Below, piece by piece: positions 23,301-30,188 of a stretch of 42,426 bases of DNA (position 1 is the first letter of the stretch; each line of letters opens with the position of its first letter). The stretch lies in contig JACQAO010000073.1 of NCBI GenBank assembly GCA_016194935.1, forward strand, positions 1-42,426, given 5' to 3'. Position numbers and translations under genes: made by a program. Origin of the DNA: Betaproteobacteria bacterium (GTDB lineage: Bacteria; Pseudomonadota; Gammaproteobacteria; Burkholderiales; Rhodocyclaceae). Below the pieces are notes generated by a model. That model was given only the letters and a program-made list of their open reading frames with translations. It had not been told where the DNA came from and did no database searches.

Positions 23301-24269
23301 ACCGGAGGTGCCGTTCCAGAATCCGTCGGTAGACAAAATAGTGAAATTCTGCTGGCAGGAATACTGGATCGGATCGGTGATGGTAGTGCCGTACAGGGAA
23401 GTCAGCTTGCCCGCATAGATGCGTCCGGCATTGGTCAGCGCCTCGCGCAGCGGCGTGCTGTTGCCGGGCGAACTGCTGTATAGCTTGGCATACCAGGCGC
23501 TTTTCTGAGTGCTGTCGAAGGTGGCGATGTTCAGGATGTCGGGCGATACATTGTTGTTGATGGTCATGAAGCCGACCCGGTAATGATTGTCGATCGGCCT
23601 GAACGCCAGCCCCGCCGAGGTCTTCATCATCAGCATGCGGGTGCGGTAGTAACTGTACCAGTTGGCGAAATTCTGTTGCTGGGCTACAGGGACTGTCACT
23701 TTGGTGAATACGCCGCTGCCCGGCGCCGAGCCGATATTGCTGTTGCACTCCTGGTAGAAAGTACTGGAAGTGTTGTAGTAATTCTTGAGTACAGCAGTCG
23801 TCTGTGTCCCTGAATATGTATAGTAGTAAGCTGCTTCTGCTGTGTCGCCACTGTTCGCCTTGAAACCGGTGCTCAGATCAGTGACCCCCCCCCCGCCAGT
23901 GTTGTAGCCATTATTCCACGCCGCCGTAAAATTTGAATTTGGATAACTTGCTCCGGTAGAGTCCACCGGAGGCGTATAAGTCACAGCCGGATCATAGTAG
24001 ACGCCGTTGCACTGGCTGCTCGAGTAGCCATAGTTCTGTGCAAAGTTGCCGACAGTGTCAGGCATGTAGGACCAGCTCATACTGCCGGAGTCATCCAGCA
24101 CAAACATAAGGTTCGGCAGCACCGCAGTGGATGATGAAGACACCAGCGGCACATTTGATAAATCCGTGGTTGCCCCGTGCACATTCACTCCGACGATGGC
24201 AATACTGGCAACTGCGGTGCGAAAAATCAGCCTTCGCACGGATTGTCTAAGTTGTTGGCTGATGTGCAT
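20328..24269 (-). CDS. pilY1: Type IV pilus tip/assembly protein PilY1
   Basis: The 1313-residue secreted protein (ATG at 24269 after GGAGC) has a signal region (VRRLIFRTAVASIAIVGVNVHG), a von Willebrand A-like MIDAS start LDDSGSM at residues 59-64, and the PilY1 C-terminal beta-propeller with YAAANDGMLHAFDASSGAE and VYGGDLLGNVWRFDINNN. PilY1 caps the pilus with the minor pilins, antagonises retraction and acts in adhesion and surface sensing. Two oddities are a run of ten G in the coding strand near residues 125-129 (23894-23885) and a threonine/serine-rich insert near residues 435-555 with eight consecutive threonines. It is last in the minor pilin operon. Confidence 0.95.
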   Translation of the reverse strand: MHISQQLRQSVRRLIFRTAVASIAIVGVNVHGATTDLSNVPLVSSSSTAVLPNLMFVLDDSGSMSWSYMPDTVGNFAQNYGYSSSQCNGVYYDPAVTYTPPVDSTGASYPNSNFTAAWNNGYNTGGGGVTDLSTGFKANSGDTAEAAYYYTYSGTQTTAVLKNYYNTSSTFYQECNSNIGSAPGSGVFTKVTVPVAQQQNFANWYSYYRTRMLMMKTSAGLAFRPIDNHYRVGFMTINNNVSPDILNIATFDSTQKSAWYAKLYSSSPGNSTPLREALTNAGRIYAGKLTSLYGTTITDPIQYSCQQNFTILSTDGFWNGTSGYKVNGSTAIGNEDGGEVRPMYDGGGSTVTASTPTTTVVRSQTVTDKTITTVWRRNVYSLGANGADGCSSTRKKIHQQQQRRTETKQITLTSVDDASTVSTRVIVTTNGTVTSDTTNTTNNTANVSTNTATNSDTFTAWTDYGSYTTTGSCGSNPSLPSPNPSNPSTVSTNTVTTSGPTATVLSTTGPTVGATTTTTTTTGGSSNSLSDVAEYYYVTDLRTSALGNATGVLGTDVSQNNVPSSGLDAASWQHMTTFTLGLGARGRMVFSPTYLADSSGDFFSVKNGTLANPAGGVCSWQASGACNWPTPAADQPEAIDDLWHAAVNGRGTYFSATNPTSLSTALSSALAGVSARTGASAAATTSNPNVTSGDNFVFSSTFTTVTWDGELVRQQLDLNTGVTSSTIDWAARDQLDTKVSRTLYTYDSAAANHLKPFQWANLSGAEQAYFNAPNISSLSQFCASGATCLSAANQVLAAGSSLVSFLRGDRSNEGPSSDTSKYYRQRAHLLGDIVNAEAVYVKSSQFNYADAGYGAFKTTNATRTGMVYAAANDGMLHAFDASSGAESWAYLPSLVLPNLYKLADKNYANLHQYFLDGTPVAGDVYFGGAWHTILVGGMNGGGRGYYALDITDPAAPQALWEFTDTNMGYTYGNPEIVKLADGTWVVLVASGYNNVSPGDGVGRLYVLNAATGVQIPSIPTGISTGVGSTTTPSGLAKIRTWVDNAMTDNTALRVYGGDLLGNVWRFDINNNVGAAGYDAQLLVTLVDGSSSPQPITARPELGECNGTPVVFAGTGKYLGTTDLADTQQQSFYAIKDALSSTTLGNPRVVSNSFVQQTETNTTCPAGTPSTICSTGQAVRTSSTNAVNFPANNGWYVDFPDSGERDNTDPTLALGTLAFNTNVPNNNACTVGGYSFRYFLNYCTGAPVSTSGTVVAVSLGNALATRPVIVKLPNNTVVELTRMSDGTTVTSNVPIGPPPTGARRVSWRELVNDQ
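23885..23894 (-). repeat. Homopolymeric G10 tract in pilY1
   Basis: The plus strand reads ten C; in the pilY1 sense strand this is GGC followed by G-rich codons giving T-G-G-G-G-V. The current length keeps the frame open. Gain or loss of one base would shift the frame after about residue 128 and remove the MIDAS-downstream part and the propeller. Confidence 0.9.
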
Positions 24270-24285
24270 GGCTAGCTCCCCGTAT

Positions 24286-24903
24286 TTACAGTGCAATGAT
24301 GGACTGAATATAGCTGACACTATTGCGCGGGCCATCAACGCGGGTTGTGATTCGGTAATACACTTGACTACTGCGTTGCAGGGCGATCACTCCACCTCCC
24401 ATGCTGTTGCCGCTGGATGACGATGACACCGGCGGCGCAGCACAACCTGTGGAAGGAGCGGTTGAAGCACCGGCGCCCTGGCACAGACGCTGTATGACGT
24501 AGCTCACAGTATTTTTGGTGACGAGATCCTTTCCAACCGCCTTAGCTTGACCTGCCAAAACATTGGTCCAGAAAGCATCCCAGCTTTGTCCAGCCGCCGG
24601 ATCAGACCGGGAGGCAAAGTAGCCGCCGGTAGTAACGTCATTTTCCAGGGTGGAGCCGCCGCTGTTCGCCACCAGCCATGTGATGGCGGCCTCGGTGCCG
24701 GTATCACCTGCACTGGTGGCGGACTGCTGAAACGCCAGGTTGCCGGCGATGATGTTTGAGGTATCCACCGAACGCACCAGGGCGATCCCCGCCAGAGTCA
24801 TCGCCACCAGCATGATCAGGGCGATCATCAGCACCACGCCTTGCTGGCGGCGCATGCGCGGGCCAGAGGCGTCTTGGCGGAGAGGGCGGGCAAGATTCAA
24901 CAT
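24286..24903 (-). CDS. pilX: Minor pilin-like protein PilX
   Basis: The 205-residue product begins at ATG 24903, overlapping the pilW stop by 7 bases. After MRRQQG comes VVLMIALIMLVAMTLAGIALVRSVDTSN, the PilX membrane segment (PilX_N), then NIIAGNLAFQQSATSAGDTGTEAA and a soluble domain. PilX primes pilus assembly with PilV, PilW, FimU and PilY1. The open frame extends upstream inside pilW but without family resemblance. pilY1 follows after 16 bases. A cysteine pair lies in the C-terminal third (QRLCQGAG, TGCAAPP). Confidence 0.9.
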   Translation of the reverse strand: MLNLARPLRQDASGPRMRRQQGVVLMIALIMLVAMTLAGIALVRSVDTSNIIAGNLAFQQSATSAGDTGTEAAITWLVANSGGSTLENDVTTGGYFASRSDPAAGQSWDAFWTNVLAGQAKAVGKDLVTKNTVSYVIQRLCQGAGASTAPSTGCAAPPVSSSSSGNSMGGGVIALQRSSQVYYRITTRVDGPRNSVSYIQSIIAL

Positions 24904-26012
24904 GATGCTTGTAATCCCATCCAGGCAACATTGCGGAGCGGCACTACCGTCTGAAATACCTTGTAGCGGTAATTCTGCCAATTCGGATCATTTGACAAGT
25001 TGATAGATGCTGTACCCATCCAGGCCGGCGCGATTTGCCCAGACAGGTCACCGGTTCTTTGCTCGCTGCGCGCCACCAGCACCAGTTGAACCGCAAGGGT
25101 TCTGGTCCAGCCACAAGCAGTGGTCGGAGTAGTCTGGTCGTAGGGATTACTACCCACGGGCGCGCTCACCACATAACTTCGCGCCGGATTGGCGCTTGTG
25201 CTGACCGCCGACAACAGATCGTGTCCATATTCCGCCCGCATACTGACGATATTGCTGGCGATCGGCACCCAGATGGCGGCGTTGCCGACATTGCCACCGT
25301 TGCTGCAATCGTTAACCATAAAATTGCACACTGTCAGGTTGCCGCCGCGGATTGCGTAGGCGCGTATCCTAGGATCATTACCCAGATTGTAGAGCGTGGC
25401 GCCGTTGGTCATGAGGGCGGCGTCGCTGGCCGGCACATTCACAGTGGTGGTGACGCTGCTGACTTTTGTCAGCCTCAGGCCGCATGGCGTCGAGGGGGCT
25501 GCCGGCAAGGCGATGACGTAGTCATCTTTGGTAAACGCGATCAGCGTCTGCACCGTATAGTTGGTGCTGTTGGTCACCGTAATTTGATCGCCTTGCGGCG
25601 AGCCATCGGTATTGCCGTAGACCACCAGCAAAGTATCAGTATTGGCATCGCCCGCCGGGATCGCCGGATGGTTAATGGTCACCGGCGCCGTCGGATTGAG
25701 AGTCACTGCGGGAGGAGCGGACGCACTGCGCGTCGACGGCAGCAGCACATCGCAGCCGATCAATCCATAGTTACTGATGCCGTAGCCACTCTCGCGGATC
25801 TCGCGCTGTATGCCGTACAAGGCGATGGCGCCGTTGGTCTGCGCATCGCCCACGCCGGTGGTGGTGCGTCTTTGCCCTTCGGCAAGCGCAAATACCTGCA
25901 TCATGATGATGATGCCCAACATGCCGATGACCATGCCCACCATGACTTCCACCAGAGTGAAGCCGCTGTAACGGCTGTTGGAACGGCAGCGAATTATCGG
26001 ATGCGAAAACAA
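24897..26012 (-). CDS. pilW: Minor pilin PilW
   Basis: The 371-residue prepilin-like protein has a class III leader with SGFTLVEVMVGMVIGMLGIIIMMQVF, in which cleavage before F and glutamate at +5 are expected. It continues with GDAQTNGAIALYGIQREIRESGYG, the PilW signature. The start is TTG at 26012, supported by a perfect AGGAGG five bases upstream; the pilV stop TAG is the first part of that TAGGAGG. PilW joins the minor pilin complex at the pilus tip. Its stop overlaps the pilX ATG. Confidence 0.93.
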   Translation of the reverse strand: MFSHPIIRCRSNSRYSGFTLVEVMVGMVIGMLGIIIMMQVFALAEGQRRTTTGVGDAQTNGAIALYGIQREIRESGYGISNYGLIGCDVLLPSTRSASAPPAVTLNPTAPVTINHPAIPAGDANTDTLLVVYGNTDGSPQGDQITVTNSTNYTVQTLIAFTKDDYVIALPAAPSTPCGLRLTKVSSVTTTVNVPASDAALMTNGATLYNLGNDPRIRAYAIRGGNLTVCNFMVNDCSNGGNVGNAAIWVPIASNIVSMRAEYGHDLLSAVSTSANPARSYVVSAPVGSNPYDQTTPTTACGWTRTLAVQLVLVARSEQRTGDLSGQIAPAWMGTASINLSNDPNWQNYRYKVFQTVVPLRNVAWMGLQASC

Positions 26013-26021
26013 TTCGACCTC

Positions 26022-26477
26022 CTACTTAATTTGTGTGACAACGGTATAGCTGTGCGGCGTGGCCGTCGCCGGTTCGCCCGGCGCCATCCACTGCACCGTG
26101 ATGGTCACCTGGCTGGTGGCGGTATTCACGACTACCGTAGGTGGATTGGCGGCGGCGCCCGGCAAAGCACCTTGAACATCCCTGGTAAACCAGGTCGTGT
26201 ATTGCGCACCATCGGTGCCGCCGCCGCCCTGGAAATTGGTTTGCAGGGTGGCGGGCGTGCGATCCGCCACCCACATCTCTCCCAGCAACTGGTTCACCAG
26301 GATGCCGGCGTCGGAGCGGTATTTGGCGTCGCCGGAAGCTTTGACGGCAGCGGCCTGCATGCCGACGATGGCGAGGATGCCCATGGAAAAAATCAGGATG
26401 GCGATCAAGGCTTCCAGCAACGCCGAACCGGTTTGCCTGGAGGAGCGTGAAGAAGATTGCGGCAATTTGGTTTTCAT
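26022..26477 (-). CDS. pilV: Minor pilin PilV
   Basis: The 151-residue prepilin-like protein has a polar leader and GSALLEALIAILIFSMGILAIVGMQA, the PilV pattern, with cleavage expected before S and glutamate at +5. It then has the short PilV soluble domain containing VWVADR-like segments and TATPHSYTVVTQIK at the end. It follows fimT by one base and overlaps the pilW ribosome-binding site with its stop codon, showing tight coupling in the operon. Confidence 0.9.
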   Translation of the reverse strand: MKTKLPQSSSRSSRQTGSALLEALIAILIFSMGILAIVGMQAAAVKASGDAKYRSDAGILVNQLLGEMWVADRTPATLQTNFQGGGGTDGAQYTTWFTRDVQGALPGAAANPPTVVVNTATSQVTITVQWMAPGEPATATPHSYTVVTQIK

Positions 26478-26478
26478 C

Positions 26479-27093
26479 TCAGCATCCTTGAGGGTCGGAG
26501 CTGGGCTTGGCCGGATCGCACATGCGTATCTGTCCGCCCGTCGACACGCTCACCCGCAGACAGCGCATCGGCCCTGCTATCGTGGCGCCGATGCAATTGC
26601 CGCCGGTGAGGTTTGTAATGTTGAAATCCAGATTTCCCGGAGGGACCGGCGTTACCCTGCCCAGGCCATTAAAGATGATCAACGACAGGGTTTCTGCCGT
26701 CACCACCGCGTTAGGGGAACCTTCGGCTGTGTTGCGTACCTGGATGATGCGTGGCGCAGTCGTTTCTGAAGGCGGGATGTTGCAGGCGGCGGAAGGATCG
26801 TCCTGGCTGACTGCCCAGCTGCCGCTGGTGGTCGAGGGGGATACCGGGGCCAACGCGCAACTGGCCGTTACGTTGGTCACCAACTGGAAACGCACCGGAG
26901 CATTGCGCCGCACCGCTTCCACCCGCGCCAGTTGCAAGCCGTTCTGGATGGCTTCCGCCGCAGTGCGAATTTGACTGTTCTGTATCCAACTCATGAAGCT
27001 GGGAACACCCAGCGAAAGCAGCACAGCGCCGATCACCAGGGAGATCATCAGCTCCACCAGGGTGACGCCGCGCTGAAAGTAACTATTTAACAC
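26479..27093 (-). CDS. fimT: Pseudopilin FimT/FimU (GspH family)
   Basis: The 204-residue product starts at GTG 27093, after GAAGGA, overlapping pilE by 7 bases. It carries [26 protein letters not shown], a prepilin leader with glutamate +5, and then [32 protein letters not shown], the GspH/FimT signature. FimU-type proteins join the minor pilin priming complex. It contains a central Cys-rich loop (SCALAP, ACNIPPS, GGNCIGA, MRCLRV, QGC). The length and order fit fimT/fimU. Confidence 0.92.
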   Translation of the reverse strand: MLNSYFQRGVTLVELMISLVIGAVLLSLGVPSFMSWIQNSQIRTAAEAIQNGLQLARVEAVRRNAPVRFQLVTNVTASCALAPVSPSTTSGSWAVSQDDPSAACNIPPSETTAPRIIQVRNTAEGSPNAVVTAETLSLIIFNGLGRVTPVPPGNLDFNITNLTGGNCIGATIAGPMRCLRVSVSTGGQIRMCDPAKPSSDPQGC

Positions 27094-27512
27094 GAGCCGT
27101 CCTTCTTGGTAACCCAGCAAGTGGTGCTGCTGATCCAGCCGGTGGGAACAAAGGGAGTCGCTTTGACATTATCTTGAGTGATGGTGTAGGTAAATCCCGC
27201 CATCGCAGTCCCCGTCTTGCCCACTGCCTGGAGGGTATAAGCATCCGTTCCCACGCCATTGCATGAAAAAGTAAAATTCTGACTGGTGGTGGCATCAGAG
27301 AGACATGCTGGCGCGAGAGTGGAGTATTGCTTGTTATCCTGATAATACTGCTCCAGTTGTATCCGCTTGGTAGCCAGTGTCGACGTGGCCTCCGGGATTT
27401 TCCCCCGAACCGCGTAATCGTTATAGGCGGGAAACGCAATTGCCGCGAGGATGCCGACGATGGCAACCACGATCATCATCTCGAGCAGCGTGAAGCCCTG
27501 TCCTGTTTTCAT
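27087..27512 (-). CDS. pilE: Minor pilin PilE-like type IV pilin
   Basis: The 141-residue prepilin has a short leader MKTGQG, then [22 protein letters not shown] with glutamate +5, and [25 protein letters not shown], typical of the minor pilin PilE of betaproteobacteria. Cysteines at ACLSDA/FTFSCN and [12 protein letters not shown] could close two disulfide loops; the last is the usual C-terminal D-region. It starts the operon pilE-fimT-pilV-pilW-pilX-pilY1. In Pseudomonas pilE is last, so the order differs. Confidence 0.9.
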   Translation of the reverse strand: MKTGQGFTLLEMMIVVAIVGILAAIAFPAYNDYAVRGKIPEATSTLATKRIQLEQYYQDNKQYSTLAPACLSDATTSQNFTFSCNGVGTDAYTLQAVGKTGTAMAGFTYTITQDNVKATPFVPTGWISSTTCWVTKKDGSC

Positions 27513-27538
27513 TGTGTTCTTCCTCCCCTTGCAGCTTC

Positions 27539-27563
27539 GACCCGAAACGCTAAAGCGCGGGTC
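27539..27563 (-). other. Hairpin in the pilE leader
   Basis: GACCCG (27563-27558 in the sense direction), an inner CGC-TTTA-GCG, a three-base bulge and CGGGTC form a strong stem in the leader RNA, about 27 bases before the pilE ATG. It is not followed by a U-run, so it is not a standard terminator. It may shield or stabilise the message. Confidence 0.5.
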
Positions 27564-27584
27564 AAAGAATTGTTGTTGGATTGC

Positions 27585-27612
27585 ATCATAAGCGCTTGGC
27601 GTTTCCGGTAAA
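27585..27612 (-). promoter_or_regulatory. Candidate sigma-70 promoter for the minor pilin operon
   Basis: On the minus strand TTTACC (27612-27607) and TATGAT (27590-27585) are separated by 16 bases; they match the consensus hexamers at 4 and 5 of 6 positions. The predicted leader of about 65 bases contains the hairpin at 27539-27563. I saw no sigma-54 GG-N10-GC arrangement. Confidence 0.42.
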
Positions 27613-27642
27613 GTTCAGGCGACATACGGCTCCTTATTTCGC

Positions 27643-28308
27643 ATGAACGGTCGATTTTCATCATTTTCCGCCCCCGATCTGCCCCAATCCCTTGGGTTGC
27701 GGCTGGCTCTGGCGCTGCTGGCCTCGGCCTTCCTGCATGCTCTGGTCATCTATATTCCCTATGCCGGTGAGAGCCGGATGAAAAGCCGCCACTCGGAAAA
27801 AGGCGGGCAGAAACCTCCGCGCATTATCAGCGCAACCCTGGTTGCGGCGAAAAAAACCCCGGCCACTATCGCTCCGGCGGCCTTGGGCAACGAAAACATT
27901 TCCAAGCCGGCGGACACTTCCTCGCCGGGGGCTGGCGCTGTATCCCAACCGGCCCGCGAGCAAACCGTCGGCGCCGGGGTGTTGCCGGTTGCGGCGCCGG
28001 TCTACTACCCCATCGAGAACCTCACCAAACGGCCTCAACCCATCGGCGCGGCGGACCTGGATCAGCCGGAGACCAGGGTGATGATTGCTTCAGGGAAAAT
28101 TGCCTTGAAATTGTGGATCGACGAGTCCGGCAAAGTCATCAAGGTTACCGTCGAGAAAACCGATTTGCCGGAAATGATCGTCAGGTCTACGGTCGAGGCT
28201 TTCAAAAAACTCCGCTTTGTGCCGGGCGAGATCAACCGCCAGCGCGTCGGTAGTGAAATGAAAATCGAAGTTGATTACGACGACGGCCGGCTGCCGCCCA
28301 AGCCCTAA
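27643..28308 (+). CDS. TonB-like energy-transducer protein
   Basis: The 221-residue product has an N-terminal cytoplasmic stretch, one membrane helix ([20 protein letters not shown]), a proline- and alanine-rich linker (about 45-130) and a C-terminal TonB-type domain with [22 protein letters not shown] and [22 protein letters not shown] end. TonB domains link proton motive force to outer-membrane transporters. There is no exbBD nearby, and the S/H-containing helix carries the histidine typical of TonB ([10 protein letters not shown]). It diverges from pilE and its stop overlaps that of ispH by 3 bases. Its receptor partner is unknown. Confidence 0.8.
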   Translation: MNGRFSSFSAPDLPQSLGLRLALALLASAFLHALVIYIPYAGESRMKSRHSEKGGQKPPRIISATLVAAKKTPATIAPAALGNENISKPADTSSPGAGAVSQPAREQTVGAGVLPVAAPVYYPIENLTKRPQPIGAADLDQPETRVMIASGKIALKLWIDESGKVIKVTVEKTDLPEMIVRSTVEAFKKLRFVPGEINRQRVGSEMKIEVDYDDGRLPPKP

Positions 28309-29237
28309 GCTCGGAGATTCGCCAACTCTTTCGGCAGGGGAAAGGTGGTGGTTTCGGGGCTGGCGTCGATCTGCCGCACTTCCCCGACGCCCCAGCTTTT
28401 CAGGCGCGCAATCACCTGCTCCACCAGCAGTTCGGGTGCGGAAGCACCGGCGGTCACGCCGATGCGGTTCTTGCCCTCAACCCATGCGGGCAGCATCTGC
28501 TCCGCCTGATCCACGAGATAGGCCGGCACGCCCAGATTCTGCGCCACTTCGCGCAACCGGTTGGAGTTGGAGCTGTTCTGCGAACCGACCACGATGACCA
28601 CATCGCATTGCGGCGCCATCAGTTTGACGGCGTCCTGGCGATTCTGCGTGGCGTAGCAGATATCGTTTTTTTTCGGCCCGACAATACTCGGAAAACGCGC
28701 TTTGAGTGCCGCGACGATGACGGCTGCGTCGTCGATCGACAGCGTAGTCTGCGTCACATACGCCAGCCGTTCCGGATCAACCACGCTCAAGCGGGAAACG
28801 TCGGCGACGTTTTCAACCAGGTACATGCCGCCGGAACCCTGCCCCATCGTGCCTTCAACTTCCGGATGACCGCGATGGCCGATCATGACGATCTCGCGTC
28901 CGGCCTGGCGCGACTTGGCTACTTCGATGTGCACCTTGGTCACCAGCGGGCAGGTGGCGTCAAACACGCGCAGTTGACGGGCTTCCGCCTCGACCCGCAC
29001 CGATTGCGGCACGCCGTGGGCGCTGAAAATCACCGTGGCCCCAGCCGGAACTTCGTCGAGCAATTCAACGAACACCGCGCCCTTGGCGCGCAGATTCTCA
29101 ACCACATAACGATTGTGCACCACTTCGTGCCGCACATAAATCGGCGCGCCATAGCGCTCCAGCGCGCGTTCGACGATCTCGATGGCGCGTTCGACTCCGG
29201 CGCAAAAACCACGCGGGTTGGCAAGCAGGATGTTCAT
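28305..29237 (-). CDS. ispH: 4-hydroxy-3-methylbut-2-enyl diphosphate reductase IspH
   Basis: The 310-residue iron-sulfur enzyme performs the last step of the MEP isoprenoid pathway, producing IPP and DMAPP. Three cluster cysteines are visible in [13 protein letters not shown] (C12), [11 protein letters not shown] (about 95) and [12 protein letters not shown] (about 195), and the usual substrate residues in [14 protein letters not shown] and [14 protein letters not shown]. Length and motifs are typical. It follows fkpB by about 50 bases in the order ileS-lspA-fkpB-ispH, common in proteobacteria. Confidence 0.97.
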   Translation of the reverse strand: MNILLANPRGFCAGVERAIEIVERALERYGAPIYVRHEVVHNRYVVENLRAKGAVFVELLDEVPAGATVIFSAHGVPQSVRVEAEARQLRVFDATCPLVTKVHIEVAKSRQAGREIVMIGHRGHPEVEGTMGQGSGGMYLVENVADVSRLSVVDPERLAYVTQTTLSIDDAAVIVAALKARFPSIVGPKKNDICYATQNRQDAVKLMAPQCDVVIVVGSQNSSNSNRLREVAQNLGVPAYLVDQAEQMLPAWVEGKNRIGVTAGASAPELLVEQVIARLKSWGVGEVRQIDASPETTTFPLPKELANLRA

Positions 29238-29289
29238 TCCGACCTTTCTCCCTCGCCCCTGAAAACCGGCTGGGTGAGTACGTTACATA

Positions 29290-29721
29290 TTACAGGATGC
29301 CGATTACTTCAACCTCGAAACGGATTGCTTTGCCCGCCAGCGGATGATTGAAGTCGATCAATACCGTCTGTTCATCCATCTCACGCACCAGCCCTGCAAA
29401 TTTTGCGCCGCCGGGTGCTGAAAACTCCATCAATGCGCGTACTTCAATCGTGCTGTCCGGCGGCAGCTCGGCGCGCGGGATGCGCTTCATCAACTCCGGA
29501 TCATGCGCGCCGAAGGCCTGCTGCGGTTCCAGCAAAAACACATGGCGTTCGCCGACCGGCAAGCCCTCCAGGCAACTCTCCAGCGCCGGCGCCAGTTCGC
29601 CGCTGCCCAACTGCAAAGTCGCCGGAGTCGACGCGAAGGTACCGATCAGCTCGTGGTCGTCCTCTGTGGCGATGCGGTAGTTGAGCGTGACCAGGCTGTC
29701 AGGCAGAACACGCTCAGTCAT
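29290..29721 (-). CDS. fkpB: FKBP-type peptidyl-prolyl isomerase SlpA/FkpB
   Basis: The 143-residue SlyD-like prolyl isomerase begins [18 protein letters not shown] from ATG 29721, which overlaps the lspA stop as ATGA. It has LQLGSGELAPALESCLEGLPVGERHVFLL, QAFGAHDPELMKRIPRAELP and the inserted chaperone (IF) region that follows, then DFNHPLAGKAIRFEVEV at the end, as in SlpA. It lacks the His-rich metal tail of SlyD. Acts as a cytoplasmic folding helper. The frame extends 30 bases upstream without support. Confidence 0.94.
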   Translation of the reverse strand: MTERVLPDSLVTLNYRIATEDDHELIGTFASTPATLQLGSGELAPALESCLEGLPVGERHVFLLEPQQAFGAHDPELMKRIPRAELPPDSTIEVRALMEFSAPGGAKFAGLVREMDEQTVLIDFNHPLAGKAIRFEVEVIGIL

Positions 29722-30188
29722 GGCTGCCTGCTCTGACTCAGTTGCTGCCACAGCATCAACACTACGCCGATGAAAATGCTGGAGTCAGCCACATTGAATG
29801 CCGGCCAGTAATAATCGGCGATATGGAAAGAAAGAAAATCCACCACCGCGCCGTGGTTCAGCCGGTCGATGACGTTGCCCAGCGCACCGCCCAGGATCAG
29901 CGCAAGCGCCGCAGGCAGCAGTTTCTCAGCGGCGTGACGCTTGAGCATGATGACAATCCAGACTGAAATGGCCAGCGCCAAAATCACAAAAAACCAGCGC
30001 TGCCAACCACTCGCCTGCGACAGAAAATTGAATGCCGCGCCGCGATTGAAGACGTACACCAGGTCGAAAAAAGAGGTCAACGTCAGGCTCTCGCCGAGGC
30101 GAAATACCGAAGAGACGAGCAGCTTGGTGGCTTGGTCGAAAAAAATCACCAGCGCGCTAAGACCAAGCCAGGCATAGTGTCTAGGCAA
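29718..30188 (-). CDS. lspA: Lipoprotein signal peptidase LspA
   Basis: The 156-residue aspartic membrane protease cleaves prolipoprotein signal peptides after lipidation. Four membrane helices are seen; the catalytic aspartates are in [14 protein letters not shown] and [12 protein letters not shown] start at TTG 30188 (then PRHYAWLG), inside the last codons of ileS, preceded by AGGAG with a 7-base gap. An earlier in-frame ATG at 30269 would add 27 residues of no family resemblance. Overlap with ileS implies coupling. Confidence 0.94.
   Translation of the reverse strand: MPRHYAWLGLSALVIFFDQATKLLVSSVFRLGESLTLTSFFDLVYVFNRGAAFNFLSQASGWQRWFFVILALAISVWIVIMLKRHAAEKLLPAALALILGGALGNVIDRLNHGAVVDFLSFHIADYYWPAFNVADSSIFIGVVLMLWQQLSQSRQP

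Noticed and set aside
27559..27567. A possible FNR site near pilE
   Set aside because: Only one half site (TTGAC) is present and no matching GTCAA/ATCAA stands at the right distance.
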